A stretch of 5,929 nucleotides of DNA from Candidatus Tariuqbacter arcticus (GCA_013202315.1 JABMRZ010000099.1:1-5929); one strand, 5' to 3'. Shown: positions 1 through 4,924, numbered from the stretch's first letter. Translations and numbers: made by a program. The notes: generated from the sequence alone by a model not told the origin.

Positions 1-135
1 CATTAAGACATGAACCATGAGCCTTGCAGATTTTGTAAGTCTATATAAAACATAATATAATACGATATTCTGCCAGAAAAAACTCGAATTTTTGTTTTAT
101 GGTACTTAATTAATAGTGCAACTTTTGGATTTTCC

Positions 136-165
136 GAGGCTTTGGCATTTAATCAAGCCTCTTTT
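136..165 (+). terminator. Weak terminator-like hairpin
   Basis: GAGGCTT (136-142) pairs perfectly with AAGCCTC (155-161) across a 12-base loop, and four T residues follow at 162-165. The T-run is short and no plus-strand gene is visible upstream in the window. It could end a transcript entering from the left, or be a chance hairpin. Confidence 0.3.
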
Positions 166-293
166 GTAATTAGACGATGCCGGCGCCGAAAATGTTGCAC
201 AAGAGGAAGGATTTTCTACACCTTGCTGTTTTTTGTGGGTAAATCACGCTTTGTTATTCTTGAGATACCCTGTCATTCCCCTCAACTTCACTA

Positions 294-325
294 TCATTCC
301 CGTCCCGCTTATGCGGGAGGAATCC
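294..325 (+). repeat. Palindromic repeat, GTCATTCC family, copy A
   Basis: This degenerate copy has ATTCC at its left edge pairing with GGAAT at its right edge, and an inner stem CCCGC/GCGGG around a TTAT loop. It shares the outline of the copies at 1256-1285, 2780-2804 and 3111-3135. Half-copies reading GTCATTCCC lie at 272-280 and 351-359, the latter inside the 3' end of rsmA. Palindromic repeats of this kind are widespread in bacterial intergenic DNA and are often compared with REP elements. Confidence 0.65.
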
Positions 326-341
326 ATATCCTATTTGAATG

Positions 342-1211
342 CTAAGTTGTGTCATTCCCTTCATTAATAGAATTCGCTAAATAAGCGAAATCTTCAGCTC
401 TCAACTCTTCCGGACGAAGCCGCAAATCCATCTCCAAATTAACCGGGAAACTAAATCCCGCCAGCGAATTCCTCAGCATCTTGCGCCTATTCCCGAAAGC
501 GGCCTTTATCAACCGCCTGAATAATTCATAATCGTTAATCTCAAAAGGATACGCATCGCGAAAGCGGATTTTCACCACGGTCGAATCCACCTTCGGCCGG
601 GGCTTGAAATGACCGGAGGGCGCTTCTAATAACGATTCAATCTCCCCGAAAAGCTCGGTATAGAGCGACAAGACTCCCCACAGCCGACATCCGGGTTTTG
701 ATAATAGCCGCTCGCCCACTTCTTTCTGCACCATCACCGTCAATGATTTGGCGCGCGGCGCTGTGTTTCTATCCCAACATTTCTTCACATAGTCGAAGAA
801 TTTGAAAAGTATTTCGCTGGTCAGATGATAGGGGAGATTCCCAAGCGCTTGAAATTCTTTGCCCGGAAAAACGGTGTCCAAATCGAGCGGTAAAATATCC
901 CCTTCGATCAGCCGAAAATTTTCCCGTTCGCTGAATCGCTTATTAAGCGCTTTAGTCAACCTACTGTCGATTTCACAGCAAACCGTATCCACCCCTCCCT
1001 TAACCAGATAGGCGGTCAAGATTCCCCGCCCCGGCCCTATCTCCAACACCCTGTCGCCTATGCTGAAACCGGCTTTAGCGATGATTTCCCTGGCGATTTC
1101 AGCGTCCACCAGGAACACTTGACCGAGGCTCTTTTTCGCCGGCGGCGGCCCATAATTCCTTTTAAAAGCAGGCTGTGGGCTATGGGCTATAGGCTTTGGA
1201 TTATTCACCAT
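342..1211 (-). CDS. rsmA: 16S rRNA (adenine-N6,N6)-dimethyltransferase RsmA (KsgA)
   Basis: RsmA uses S-adenosylmethionine to dimethylate two adjacent adenines in the 3'-terminal hairpin of 16S rRNA (A1518 and A1519 in E. coli numbering), a late step of 30S subunit maturation. The 289-residue product shows the family signature: KKSLGQVFLVD near 27-36, the SAM-binding loop EIGPGRG at 57-63, acidic E80, EGDIL at 103-107, the catalytic NLPY motif at 125-128, VQKEVGERL at 161-169, F-P-P-V-S around 202-210 and GNRRKMLRNSL at 240-250. The fold is complete. About 20 residues precede the conserved core and are partly encoded by a heptamer repeat; the last residues (GNDTT) are encoded by a half-copy of the palindromic repeat. 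The start has only a weak AAGG upstream and overlaps a 14-codon frame with a strong ribosome site. The gene lies downstream of pdxA in the same order as the E. coli pdxA-rsmA operon, separated by 160 bases. Confidence 0.96.
   Translation of the reverse strand: MVNNPKPIAHSPQPAFKRNYGPPPAKKSLGQVFLVDAEIAREIIAKAGFSIGDRVLEIGPGRGILTAYLVKGGVDTVCCEIDSRLTKALNKRFSERENFRLIEGDILPLDLDTVFPGKEFQALGNLPYHLTSEILFKFFDYVKKCWDRNTAPRAKSLTVMVQKEVGERLLSKPGCRLWGVLSLYTELFGEIESLLEAPSGHFKPRPKVDSTVVKIRFRDAYPFEINDYELFRRLIKAAFGNRRKMLRNSLAGFSFPVNLEMDLRLRPEELRAEDFAYLANSINEGNDTT
1164..1199. repeat. Heptamer repeat inside the 5' end of rsmA
   Basis: The plus strand reads CTGTGGG, CTATGGG, CTATAGG, CTTTGG in succession, a degenerate 7-base repeat. 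On the minus strand it encodes roughly residues 5-14 of RsmA (PKPIAHSPQP), ahead of the conserved core. Three heptamers equal seven codons, so whole sets of three keep the frame. It differs in sequence from the GGGAATT heptamers elsewhere in the window, but has the same period and the same G-triplet character. Confidence 0.5.
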
Positions 1212-1245
1212 CCAGATTGCCCGGAATCCTTTTGCTGATATGCAT
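1201..1245 (-). promoter_or_regulatory. Possible 14-codon leader frame overlapping the rsmA start
   Basis: On the minus strand AGGAGGG (1255-1249) stands four bases before an ATG at 1245. The frame reads MHISKRIPGNLDGE and stops at 1201-1203, eight bases past the first base of the rsmA start codon. Ribosomes finishing the short frame would stop on top of the rsmA ATG, whose own ribosome site is weak, so translational coupling is possible. The AGGAGGG lies directly beside the palindromic repeat and may have arrived with it. No similarity to a known leader peptide is recognised. Confidence 0.3.
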
Positions 1246-1255
1246 ATTCCCTCCT

Positions 1256-1285
1256 GTCATTCCCGCGTGCTTTTAGCGGGAATCC
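1256..1285 (+). repeat. Palindromic repeat, GTCATTCC family, copy B
   Basis: GTCATTCCCGC opens the element and GCGGGAATCC closes it. ATTCCCGC pairs perfectly with GCGGGAAT around a short T-rich loop. It sits in the gap between pdxA and rsmA, directly upstream of the AGGAGGG of the leader frame. A transcript across the gap would carry this 8-bp hairpin, which could affect RNA stability between the two genes. Confidence 0.8.
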
Positions 1286-1371
1286 GGAGTTTAATCTGAT
1301 TGATATATATTTCATACTTGGTGGTGCCGCCCCGGCCATTCAGGAATACAATCCACAATGTTTCCTCCACT

Positions 1372-2292
1372 TCACCGGCACAATTTAACCGCCCAATTGA
1401 TGGCCTTTATCATTCCTGACGGGTCAGCGATGCCCTTCCCGGCGATATCGAAAGCGGTTCCGTGATCCGGCGAAGTGCGGATTATCGGCAGTCCGCCGGT
1501 ATAATTCACCGCCCCGCCCGCGGCTAATTTAGCGGGAATCAATCCCTGGTCGTGATAAATCGCCATTATTGCCGAATAATCGCCAGCCTTTTTGAAGAGC
1601 GTATCCGCAGGAAGCGGGTCGGTGATTTGTATCCCCTCCGACCTCGCCGTTTTCGCCGCCGGAATCAACACCTCGATTTCTTCCCGCCCGAACATACCAC
1701 CTTCGCCCGCATGAGGGTTCAGTCCGCATAAGGTTATCTTCGGCGAATCGATATTGAACTTCTCTATCAATTCACGATGTAAAAGCCTGATTTTCCTCAA
1801 CGCCAAATCTATGCTCAGCGCATCCGCCACCTCCCGCAGAGCTATATGAGTCGTCATCAAACCGATAATCATCGCATCGGACAGAAACATCATTATCACA
1901 TCTTCGGCGCCGCACCATTCCTTCATCATCTCCGTATGCCCCGCGTAATAGTGCCCGGCTGAATTCACCGCTTGCTTGCTTATGGGGGCGGTTACCAGCG
2001 CATCATATTCACCGGCGATGGTCCTTTCCGCCGCCGCCTTCACCGCCCGGAATGACGCTTCACCGGCGATTTTCGATACTATACCATATTCCCGGCGCAA
2101 TTCATCGGGTCCACAATCACGAATATTAACCTTCAAGCCTTTAAATTCCGTTTCCAACGCCTCGCCGGGCCCGAAAACTGTTATATCCACATTGATCGGC
2201 AATTCTCCGCTCAACAATGCTTTCCGAATAATTTCCGGTCCGATGCCGTTTATATCCCCGGAGGTGACGGCTATTTTTATTAAGTAATCCAT
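1372..2292 (-). CDS. pdxA: 4-hydroxythreonine-4-phosphate dehydrogenase PdxA
   Basis: PdxA oxidises 4-phosphohydroxy-L-threonine with NAD(P)+; the product decarboxylates to 3-amino-2-oxopropyl phosphate, which PdxJ condenses to pyridoxine 5'-phosphate. The enzyme is a cytosolic, metal-dependent homodimer. The 306-residue product is close to the usual 310-330. It shows TSGDINGIGPE at 10-20, DALVTAPISKQ at 97-107, GHTE at 118-121, and three metal-ligand histidines in their family contexts: TTHIALREV (H149), LNPHAGEGG (H194) and YHDQGLIPAK (H247). RTSPDHGTAFDIAGKG follows at 272-287. All expected active-site blocks are present, so it should be functional. A PdxA2-type sugar-acid phosphate dehydrogenase is less likely because no DUF1537 kinase is adjacent. 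The ATG start at 2292 has no clear Shine-Dalgarno. pdxA followed by rsmA is a conserved bacterial order. Confidence 0.95.
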   Translation of the reverse strand: MDYLIKIAVTSGDINGIGPEIIRKALLSGELPINVDITVFGPGEALETEFKGLKVNIRDCGPDELRREYGIVSKIAGEASFRAVKAAAERTIAGEYDALVTAPISKQAVNSAGHYYAGHTEMMKEWCGAEDVIMMFLSDAMIIGLMTTHIALREVADALSIDLALRKIRLLHRELIEKFNIDSPKITLCGLNPHAGEGGMFGREEIEVLIPAAKTARSEGIQITDPLPADTLFKKAGDYSAIMAIYHDQGLIPAKLAAGGAVNYTGGLPIIRTSPDHGTAFDIAGKGIADPSGMIKAINWAVKLCR

Positions 2293-2341
2293 ACTTTATG
2301 TTGTTCTCTATGCCTCTGTGTCTCTGTGGTAAATATTATAA

Positions 2342-2368
2342 AGCCGGAAACGAAGAGCGTTCCCGGCT
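2342..2368 (-). terminator. Hairpin between the DUF2283 gene and pdxA, possible terminator
   Basis: AGCCGG (2342-2347) pairs with CCGGCT (2363-2368), one A-C mismatch follows, then AACG (2349-2352) pairs with CGTT (2358-2361) around a five-base loop. Read on the minus strand the hairpin is followed by TTTATAATATTT, which is U-rich though interrupted. It could end the DUF2283 transcript. The same stretch contains a TATAAT (2340-2335 on the minus strand) that could serve as a -10 box for pdxA, but I see no good -35. Confidence 0.4.
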
Positions 2369-2410
2369 CAAAACAAAGACAGCGGGGACATAACATAGAG
2401 AAATCGACCC

Positions 2411-2659
2411 TCACTTGCCAGGCGCTTTCGCTTCAACGACTAAAACATCTTCGGTTAAAACAAGCGGCTCGGTGGTGATGGTGAATAGTTCTTGTGGAGT
2501 ATAATGAGTTCTCGCATCGAGGATTTCAATGCCGATGAGTCTGACTTCTTTGTCGAAATCCAGGTTAAGACCATCTTTCACATCAACAGTGTGATGGACA
2601 TAATCCTCACGCAGCCGGATATAGAGCGCGCCAACTTGATTATCATATTCGATTCTCAT
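2411..2659 (-). CDS. DUF2283 family small protein
   Basis: The 82-residue product starts MRIEYDNQVGALYIRL, continues with a VDVKDGLNLDFD segment and ends its core with IGIEILDA at about 42-49. This is the typical layout of the DUF2283 family: a short beta-rich domain of unknown biochemical role. No signal peptide or membrane segment is seen. Family members are often encoded beside a DUF4258 protein and are suspected to form toxin-antitoxin-like pairs, but no such partner is visible here; the nearest genes are pdxA downstream and a GIY-YIG nuclease upstream. No clear Shine-Dalgarno precedes the ATG. Family assignment is confident; function is unknown. Confidence 0.85.
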   Translation of the reverse strand: MRIEYDNQVGALYIRLREDYVHHTVDVKDGLNLDFDKEVRLIGIEILDARTHYTPQELFTITTEPLVLTEDVLVVEAKAPGK

Positions 2660-2779
2660 TTGTAGAACACTGAATTTTCATTACTTAATTAAACCCTTTA
2701 GATAGGACTTTAGTTTCTTGAAGTACTGTTGTGGTTTTCATTTCCGCACACCCTATAAGCGTCATTCCACCCCCAAACC

Positions 2780-2804
2780 GTCATTCCTGCGTAGGCAGGA
2801 ATCC
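2780..2804 (+). repeat. Palindromic repeat copy C, left flank of the GIY-YIG gene
   Basis: The element opens with GTCATTCCTGC and closes with GCAGGAATCC. ATTCCTGC pairs perfectly with GCAGGAAT around a GTAG loop. It ends six bases from the stop codon of the GIY-YIG gene. Compared with the reverse complement of the copy at 3111-3135 it differs at one of 25 bases, so the two form inverted ends around that gene. Confidence 0.9.
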
Positions 2805-2810
2805 AGCTTT

Positions 2811-3098
2811 TTAAAACAGTCCGATATATAAATCATCCCAGTTCGGATTCATTCTTTCAATAGCATTGATTTTCCACTGCCGCTTCCACTTTTTCATCTG
2901 TTTTTCCCGTGTTATAGCGTCTCGAATATCAGTGAATTCTTCGTAATATACCAGTATTTTCGTACCATACTTCTTGGAAAAGCCCTCGATTAGTCCTTCT
3001 TTATGTTCATATACCCTTCGCATTAAATCGCCGGTAACTCCAATGTAAAGAGTTCCATTTCTTTTATTAGCCATTATATAAACGAAGCTCTGTTTCAT
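2811..3098 (-). CDS. Small GIY-YIG domain endonuclease-like protein
   Basis: A single-domain GIY-YIG protein of 95 residues from the start I prefer. It shows VYIM at 6-9 (the GIY position, catalytic Y7), LYIGVTGDLMRRVYEH at 17-32 (the YIG position, conserved R27 and H32), and AITREKQMKKWKRQWK at 61-76, which carries the probable metal-binding E65. It matches the short UvrC-like GIY-YIG proteins related to YhbQ, whose cellular substrate is not established; DNA cleavage is the expected chemistry. The open frame reaches back to 3185, but its first 29 residues contain SFLRRQEST, the translation of the palindromic repeat, and lack conserved positions, so I start at the ATG at 3098. The gene is bounded by inverted copies of the repeat: six bases beyond its stop and 12 bases before its start. 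Confidence 0.88.
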   Translation of the reverse strand: MKQSFVYIMANKRNGTLYIGVTGDLMRRVYEHKEGLIEGFSKKYGTKILVYYEEFTDIRDAITREKQMKKWKRQWKINAIERMNPNWDDLYIGLF

Positions 3099-3110
3099 TT
3101 GTCGTGCTGT

Positions 3111-3135
3111 GGATTCCTGCCTTCGCAGGAATGAC
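3111..3135 (-). repeat. Palindromic repeat copy D, right flank of the GIY-YIG gene
   Basis: On the minus strand the element reads GTCATTCCTGC to GCAGGAATCC, the opposite orientation to the copy at 2780-2804. ATTCCTGC and GCAGGAAT form a perfect 8-bp stem. A GGAA within it is the only purine-rich stretch upstream of the GIY-YIG start, though spacing is long. A further CGCCC/GGGCG hairpin with a TGC loop follows immediately at 3135-3147. Confidence 0.9.
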
Positions 3136-3169
3136 GCCCTGCGGGCGCTATAGTTTAGTTGTTTGAAAT

Positions 3170-3228
3170 GGCAGGGTTGAGACAACCCTGCCTCCGCCTA
3201 GTGGAGTCGGGATTGTCTCAATCCCGAC
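3170..3228. repeat. Tandem nested hairpins with complementary loops
   Basis: Two perfect 10-bp hairpins lie side by side: GGCAGGGTTG (3170-3179) with CAACCCTGCC (3183-3192), loop AGA, and GTCGGGATTG (3206-3215) with CAATCCCGAC (3219-3228), loop TCT. The cores TTGAGACAA and TTGTCTCAA are reverse complements of each other, so the whole block is also a larger imperfect inverted repeat. TCC and GGA in the 13-base spacer can also pair. It belongs to neither adjoining gene. Confidence 0.8.
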
Positions 3229-3240
3229 ATCTTGTATTAA

Positions 3241-3295
3241 CCCCAATTCCCAATCCCCAATTCCCAAAAATCCCAAATCCCAATTCCTAATTCCT
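3241..3295 (-). repeat. Degenerate heptamer array, G-rich on the minus strand
   Basis: The plus strand shows repeated CCCAATT and CCCAAAT-type units with some expansion by one base. This is the reverse complement of the GGGAATT heptamers at 4759-4834 and 5784-5839, but more decayed. It lies between the minus-strand genes and the promoter at 3346. It recalls the heptanucleotide STRR repeats described in cyanobacteria, by period and character only. Confidence 0.75.
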
Positions 3296-3345
3296 TCTTT
3301 AATTTAAAAAATCCGCCGAATTATGCAAATTTCCGCATTTTTTTC

Positions 3346-3374
3346 TTGACAAAATGATTCAAAACCGTTATAAT
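3346..3374 (+). promoter_or_regulatory. Near-consensus sigma-70-type promoter
   Basis: TTGACA at 3346-3351 and TATAAT at 3369-3374 match both consensus hexamers exactly and are separated by the optimal 17 bases. A second TATAAT overlaps at 3374-3379. Initiation is expected near 3381, which is where the closing stem of the folded RNA begins. This is by far the strongest promoter visible in the window and should drive the structured RNA and, by read-through, the lipoprotein gene. Confidence 0.85.
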
Positions 3375-3380
3375 ATAATT

Positions 3381-3549
3381 GCCGAACGGATAGCTCTTTT
3401 TTTTTAATCTGTGCTTTATGAGGCAAACTCTCTTGTCCGTAGTACAATCGGGCGAATGGAAACATTTGCCCCTGGAAGTTAAAGTGCTACGGGCACAGGG
3501 AGTTATCTGTTCGGCGACAATAACACCCGAAACTTTCAGGGGTTTTTTT
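3381..3549 (+). ncRNA. Candidate structured RNA or riboregulatory leader
   Basis: The predicted transcript begins with a 16-base arm (3381-3396) that pairs along its whole length with 3500-3515, with two G-U pairs. Inside it, CTGTGC (3410-3415) can pair with GCACAG (3493-3498), GTAGTAC (3439-3445) with GTGCTAC (3484-3490), and GGGCGAATG (3450-3458) with CATTTGCCC (3463-3471) around a GAAA tetraloop. A large one-sided bubble spans about 3416-3438. A terminator-like hairpin and T-run follow at 3525-3549. I do not recognise a known riboswitch. The long closing stem at the transcript start, the bubble and the size recall 6S RNA, but I see no family-specific sequence. The alternative is a regulated leader of the lipoprotein gene about 100 bases downstream. 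Confidence 0.55.
3525..3549 (+). terminator. Rho-independent terminator or attenuator
   Basis: ACCC (3525-3528) pairs with GGGT (3540-3543) and GAA (3529-3531) with TTC (3535-3537), with a two-base bulge, and seven T residues occupy 3543-3549. An outer pair GGCGACAA (3513-3520) with TTGTCGCC (3548-3555) could form on read-through transcripts and competes with the last three bases of the closing stem of the upstream RNA. That overlap is what a switch would need, but switching is inference. Confidence 0.6.
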
Positions 3550-3646
3550 GTCGCCCATATAGTGAACGCACGCTTTGACGCCCCGCCAGGCAAGGAACTC
3601 CAAGTTATTTCGATAAATAAAAAACAAAATCAACAAGGAGAGAAAA

Positions 3647-4627
3647 ATGAAGTTATTTACTATCAACAATTTCAAGAATTACTCATTCATCAATGTGGTG
3701 TTGGTTTTAATAATATTAGCGGGATGTGCCACCACATCAATGATGATAACTGTAAAAAGACCTGCCGAAGTAAACCTCAAGGGTTACGAAAAAATTGCAA
3801 TCGGTACTATTTCAGGTACCGATAGTAGAGATATAGAAGATGCCCTAACTACAGAGCTTTTTGCTTCAGGCAGGTTTGAAGTCCTTGACCGCAACCACCT
3901 TCAACAAATTTTAAGAGAACATAATCTAAACCTGACAGGCGCCATTGATCAAACTACAGCCGCCGAATTGGGTAAATTCATAGGCACAGCTGTTTTAGTT
4001 TTCGGACGCGTTCAAACAAATAAGACAGATGACAATGTTACCAAAGGTGAACCCTGGCAGGACAAAAAAGGGGGATGGCATCAAAATTACACGAGAGAAG
4101 TCAATCATATTCTAAAGGTTAATTTACAAATAGTCGATATGCAGACTGCAAAGATATTGGCAGTTCGTAACCTTACCGCTGAAAAATCAGCCAAGAAGTA
4201 CGCAGACAAAAAGACACCAGAAGAAATCGACTATACACCTTTAAAAAGCGCTTGTATTCATAAAATCATTTCAGATTTTATGAAGACAATTGCACCATAT
4301 GATATTCAGCTTAAAGCTACTTTCCAAAAGGATAAGAATTTACCTGAAGTAGAAAGCGCCATTACTCAACTTAAAATTGGAGAATGGGATGAAGCTTTAA
4401 ATCTGTTTAGAAAAGCTGTGGATAAACAGGGACTTGATCCTAAAATTCAAGCTAAAGCTTACTATAATTTAGGATTGGCGCAAATGTACGGTGGAATCTA
4501 CGAAGAATCTCTCAAAAATCTAAAAAAGGCGATGAGTCTCCAACCTAATAACAAGATGTATCAAAAAGTATTTACGCAATGCAAAGATGAAAAAGATAAA
4601 GCAGATAAACTCGAAGAGCAATTATGA
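3647..4627 (+). CDS. CsgG-like lipoprotein with C-terminal TPR repeats
   Basis: The 326-residue product begins with a basic and hydrophobic signal segment ending in the lipobox LAGC, with C27 as the lipidation site. Alanine at the next position predicts sorting to the outer membrane. Residues about 46-215 resemble the CsgG/curli-assembly family: KIAIGTISG at 49-57, a grFEVLDRNHLQQIL-type segment at 76-89, LGKFIGTAVLVFGRV at 108-122 and a LQIVDMQTAKIL strand at 160-171. Residues about 233-305 contain two TPR-like helical hairpins (EWDEALNLFRKAV; YYNLGLAQMYGGIYEESLKNLKKAM). Such proteins probably serve envelope assembly or export; a true curli pore is not supported, as no csgA, csgB, csgE or csgF is nearby. 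AAGGAG at 3635-3640 lies six bases before the ATG. The gene is visibly more AT-rich than rsmA and pdxA. It ends at the strong terminator in the downstream repeat. Confidence 0.8.
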   Translation: MKLFTINNFKNYSFINVVLVLIILAGCATTSMMITVKRPAEVNLKGYEKIAIGTISGTDSRDIEDALTTELFASGRFEVLDRNHLQQILREHNLNLTGAIDQTTAAELGKFIGTAVLVFGRVQTNKTDDNVTKGEPWQDKKGGWHQNYTREVNHILKVNLQIVDMQTAKILAVRNLTAEKSAKKYADKKTPEEIDYTPLKSACIHKIISDFMKTIAPYDIQLKATFQKDKNLPEVESAITQLKIGEWDEALNLFRKAVDKQGLDPKIQAKAYYNLGLAQMYGGIYEESLKNLKKAMSLQPNNKMYQKVFTQCKDEKDKADKLEEQL

Positions 4628-4706
4628 TAAACATCTTATTATTATACTCAATGCAGAATTAGTTATTTTCATCGCCTTCAGCGTAAATCAGCGGTTTAAA
4701 AACAAT

Positions 4707-4746
4707 AAGCGTTTCCCTCCTCGGCGGGGCTGGGTGACGCTTTTTT
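4707..4746 (+). terminator. Rho-independent terminator of the lipoprotein gene
   Basis: AAGCGT (4707-4712) pairs with ACGCTT (4737-4742), extended inside by CCC (4715-4717) with GGG (4732-4734) and CC with GG, and six T residues lie at 4741-4746. It is 80 bases past the stop codon of the lipoprotein gene and insulates the operon downstream. The same hairpin recurs in copy 2. Confidence 0.85.
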
Positions 4747-4758
4747 ACTTTAAAAACA

Positions 4759-4834
4759 GGGGTTAGGAATTGGGAGTTGGGAATTGGGAATTGGGAGTTG
4801 GGAATTGGGAATTGGGAGTTGGGAATTGGGAATT
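4759..4834 (+). repeat. GGGAATT heptamer array with a 21-base higher-order period
   Basis: After two degenerate units, nine perfect heptamers run from 4772 to 4834. They follow the order one GGGAGTT then two GGGAATT, repeated three times without error, giving an exact 21-base higher-order repeat. Every unit carries a G-triplet with four-base loops, which fits the G3N1-7 pattern for intramolecular G-quadruplexes on the plus strand. It is the middle part of composite repeat copy 1. Confidence 0.9.
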
Positions 4835-4855
4835 AGTAATCAGCTTCAGCTTCGG

Positions 4856-4871
4856 TCCGCTGTACAGCGGA
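4856..4871. repeat. 16-bp perfect palindrome in repeat copy 1
   Basis: TCCGCTGTACAGCGGA equals its own reverse complement. In RNA it extends by two pairs (one G-U) to an 8-bp stem with a GTAC loop. It lies about 70 bases upstream of the -35 box of the antitoxin operon and is repeated identically at 5861-5876. It could be a dimeric-protein binding site or a structural part of the repeat. Confidence 0.8.
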
Positions 4872-4924
4872 TCAATCTCGACATATTTTTATGCCTTGTT
4901 GTCAAGTTGAGTGATGGTTTCCAC

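Larger units (their letters stand above)
1..341. other. Intergenic region with no supported gene
   Basis: The first 140 bases are very AT-rich and show no convincing reading frame on either strand. A possible plus-strand hairpin with a short T-run lies at 136-165. Half-copies of the GTCATTCC repeat start at 272 and 351, with a full palindromic copy at 294-325. The plus-strand open frame at 142-345 needs a TTG start, translates the repeat into protein, and resembles nothing I know, so I treat it as non-coding. The region is downstream of rsmA and may end at a contig edge. Confidence 0.6.
4678..4924 (+). repeat. Composite direct repeat, copy 1
   Basis: Three parts follow each other: a 69-base module holding a terminator (4678-4746), a short diverged spacer plus a GGGAATT-type heptamer array (about 4759-4834), and a tail ending at 4924. 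Against copy 2 (5703-5929) the first module differs at four of 69 bases, the array differs in unit number, and the last 99 bases (4826-4924) are identical. The promoter of the antitoxin gene starts at the first base after the repeat. No transposase or integrase is associated within the window. Confidence 0.9.

Noticed and set aside
142..345. Plus-strand frame of 67 codons at the left end
   Set aside because: It needs a TTG start, has no ribosome site, is rich in arginine and cysteine without any recognisable domain, and its second half is a translation of the palindromic repeat.
1976..2287. Plus-strand frame of 103 codons inside pdxA
   Set aside because: It is the antisense shadow of the strongly supported pdxA frame and has no family features.
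2293..2410. Promoter for pdxA based on TATAAT on the minus strand at 2340-2335
   Set aside because: No acceptable -35 hexamer lies 16-18 bases upstream, and the TATAAT overlaps the U-rich tail of the hairpin. I mention it only as a possibility in the hairpin entry.
3099..3185. Upstream extension of the GIY-YIG protein by 29 residues
   Set aside because: The extension translates the palindromic repeat (SFLRRQEST) and adds nothing conserved. The ATG at 3098 leaves the GIY-YIG domain complete.
3241..3295. Possible CRISPR array because of evenly repeated short motifs
   Set aside because: The units are 7 bases and contiguous, with no 20-40 base repeats separated by unique spacers. The same holds for 4759-4834 and 5784-5839, and no cas gene is present.
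3460..3500. Resemblance of GGAAGTTAA to a conserved 5S rRNA segment
   Set aside because: Only this short stretch matches. The rest of the 5S rRNA sequence and its helices are absent.
3321..3593. Minus-strand frame of 90 codons
   Set aside because: It covers the promoter and RNA region in antisense, has no ribosome site and translates the A/T-run as polylysine.
3418..3825. Plus-strand frame of 135 codons over the structured RNA
   Set aside because: It runs through the paired RNA domain and its terminator and then overlaps the lipoprotein gene out of frame. No Shine-Dalgarno precedes it and no domain is seen. The RNA reading explains the sequence better, though a short translated leader in its first part cannot be excluded.
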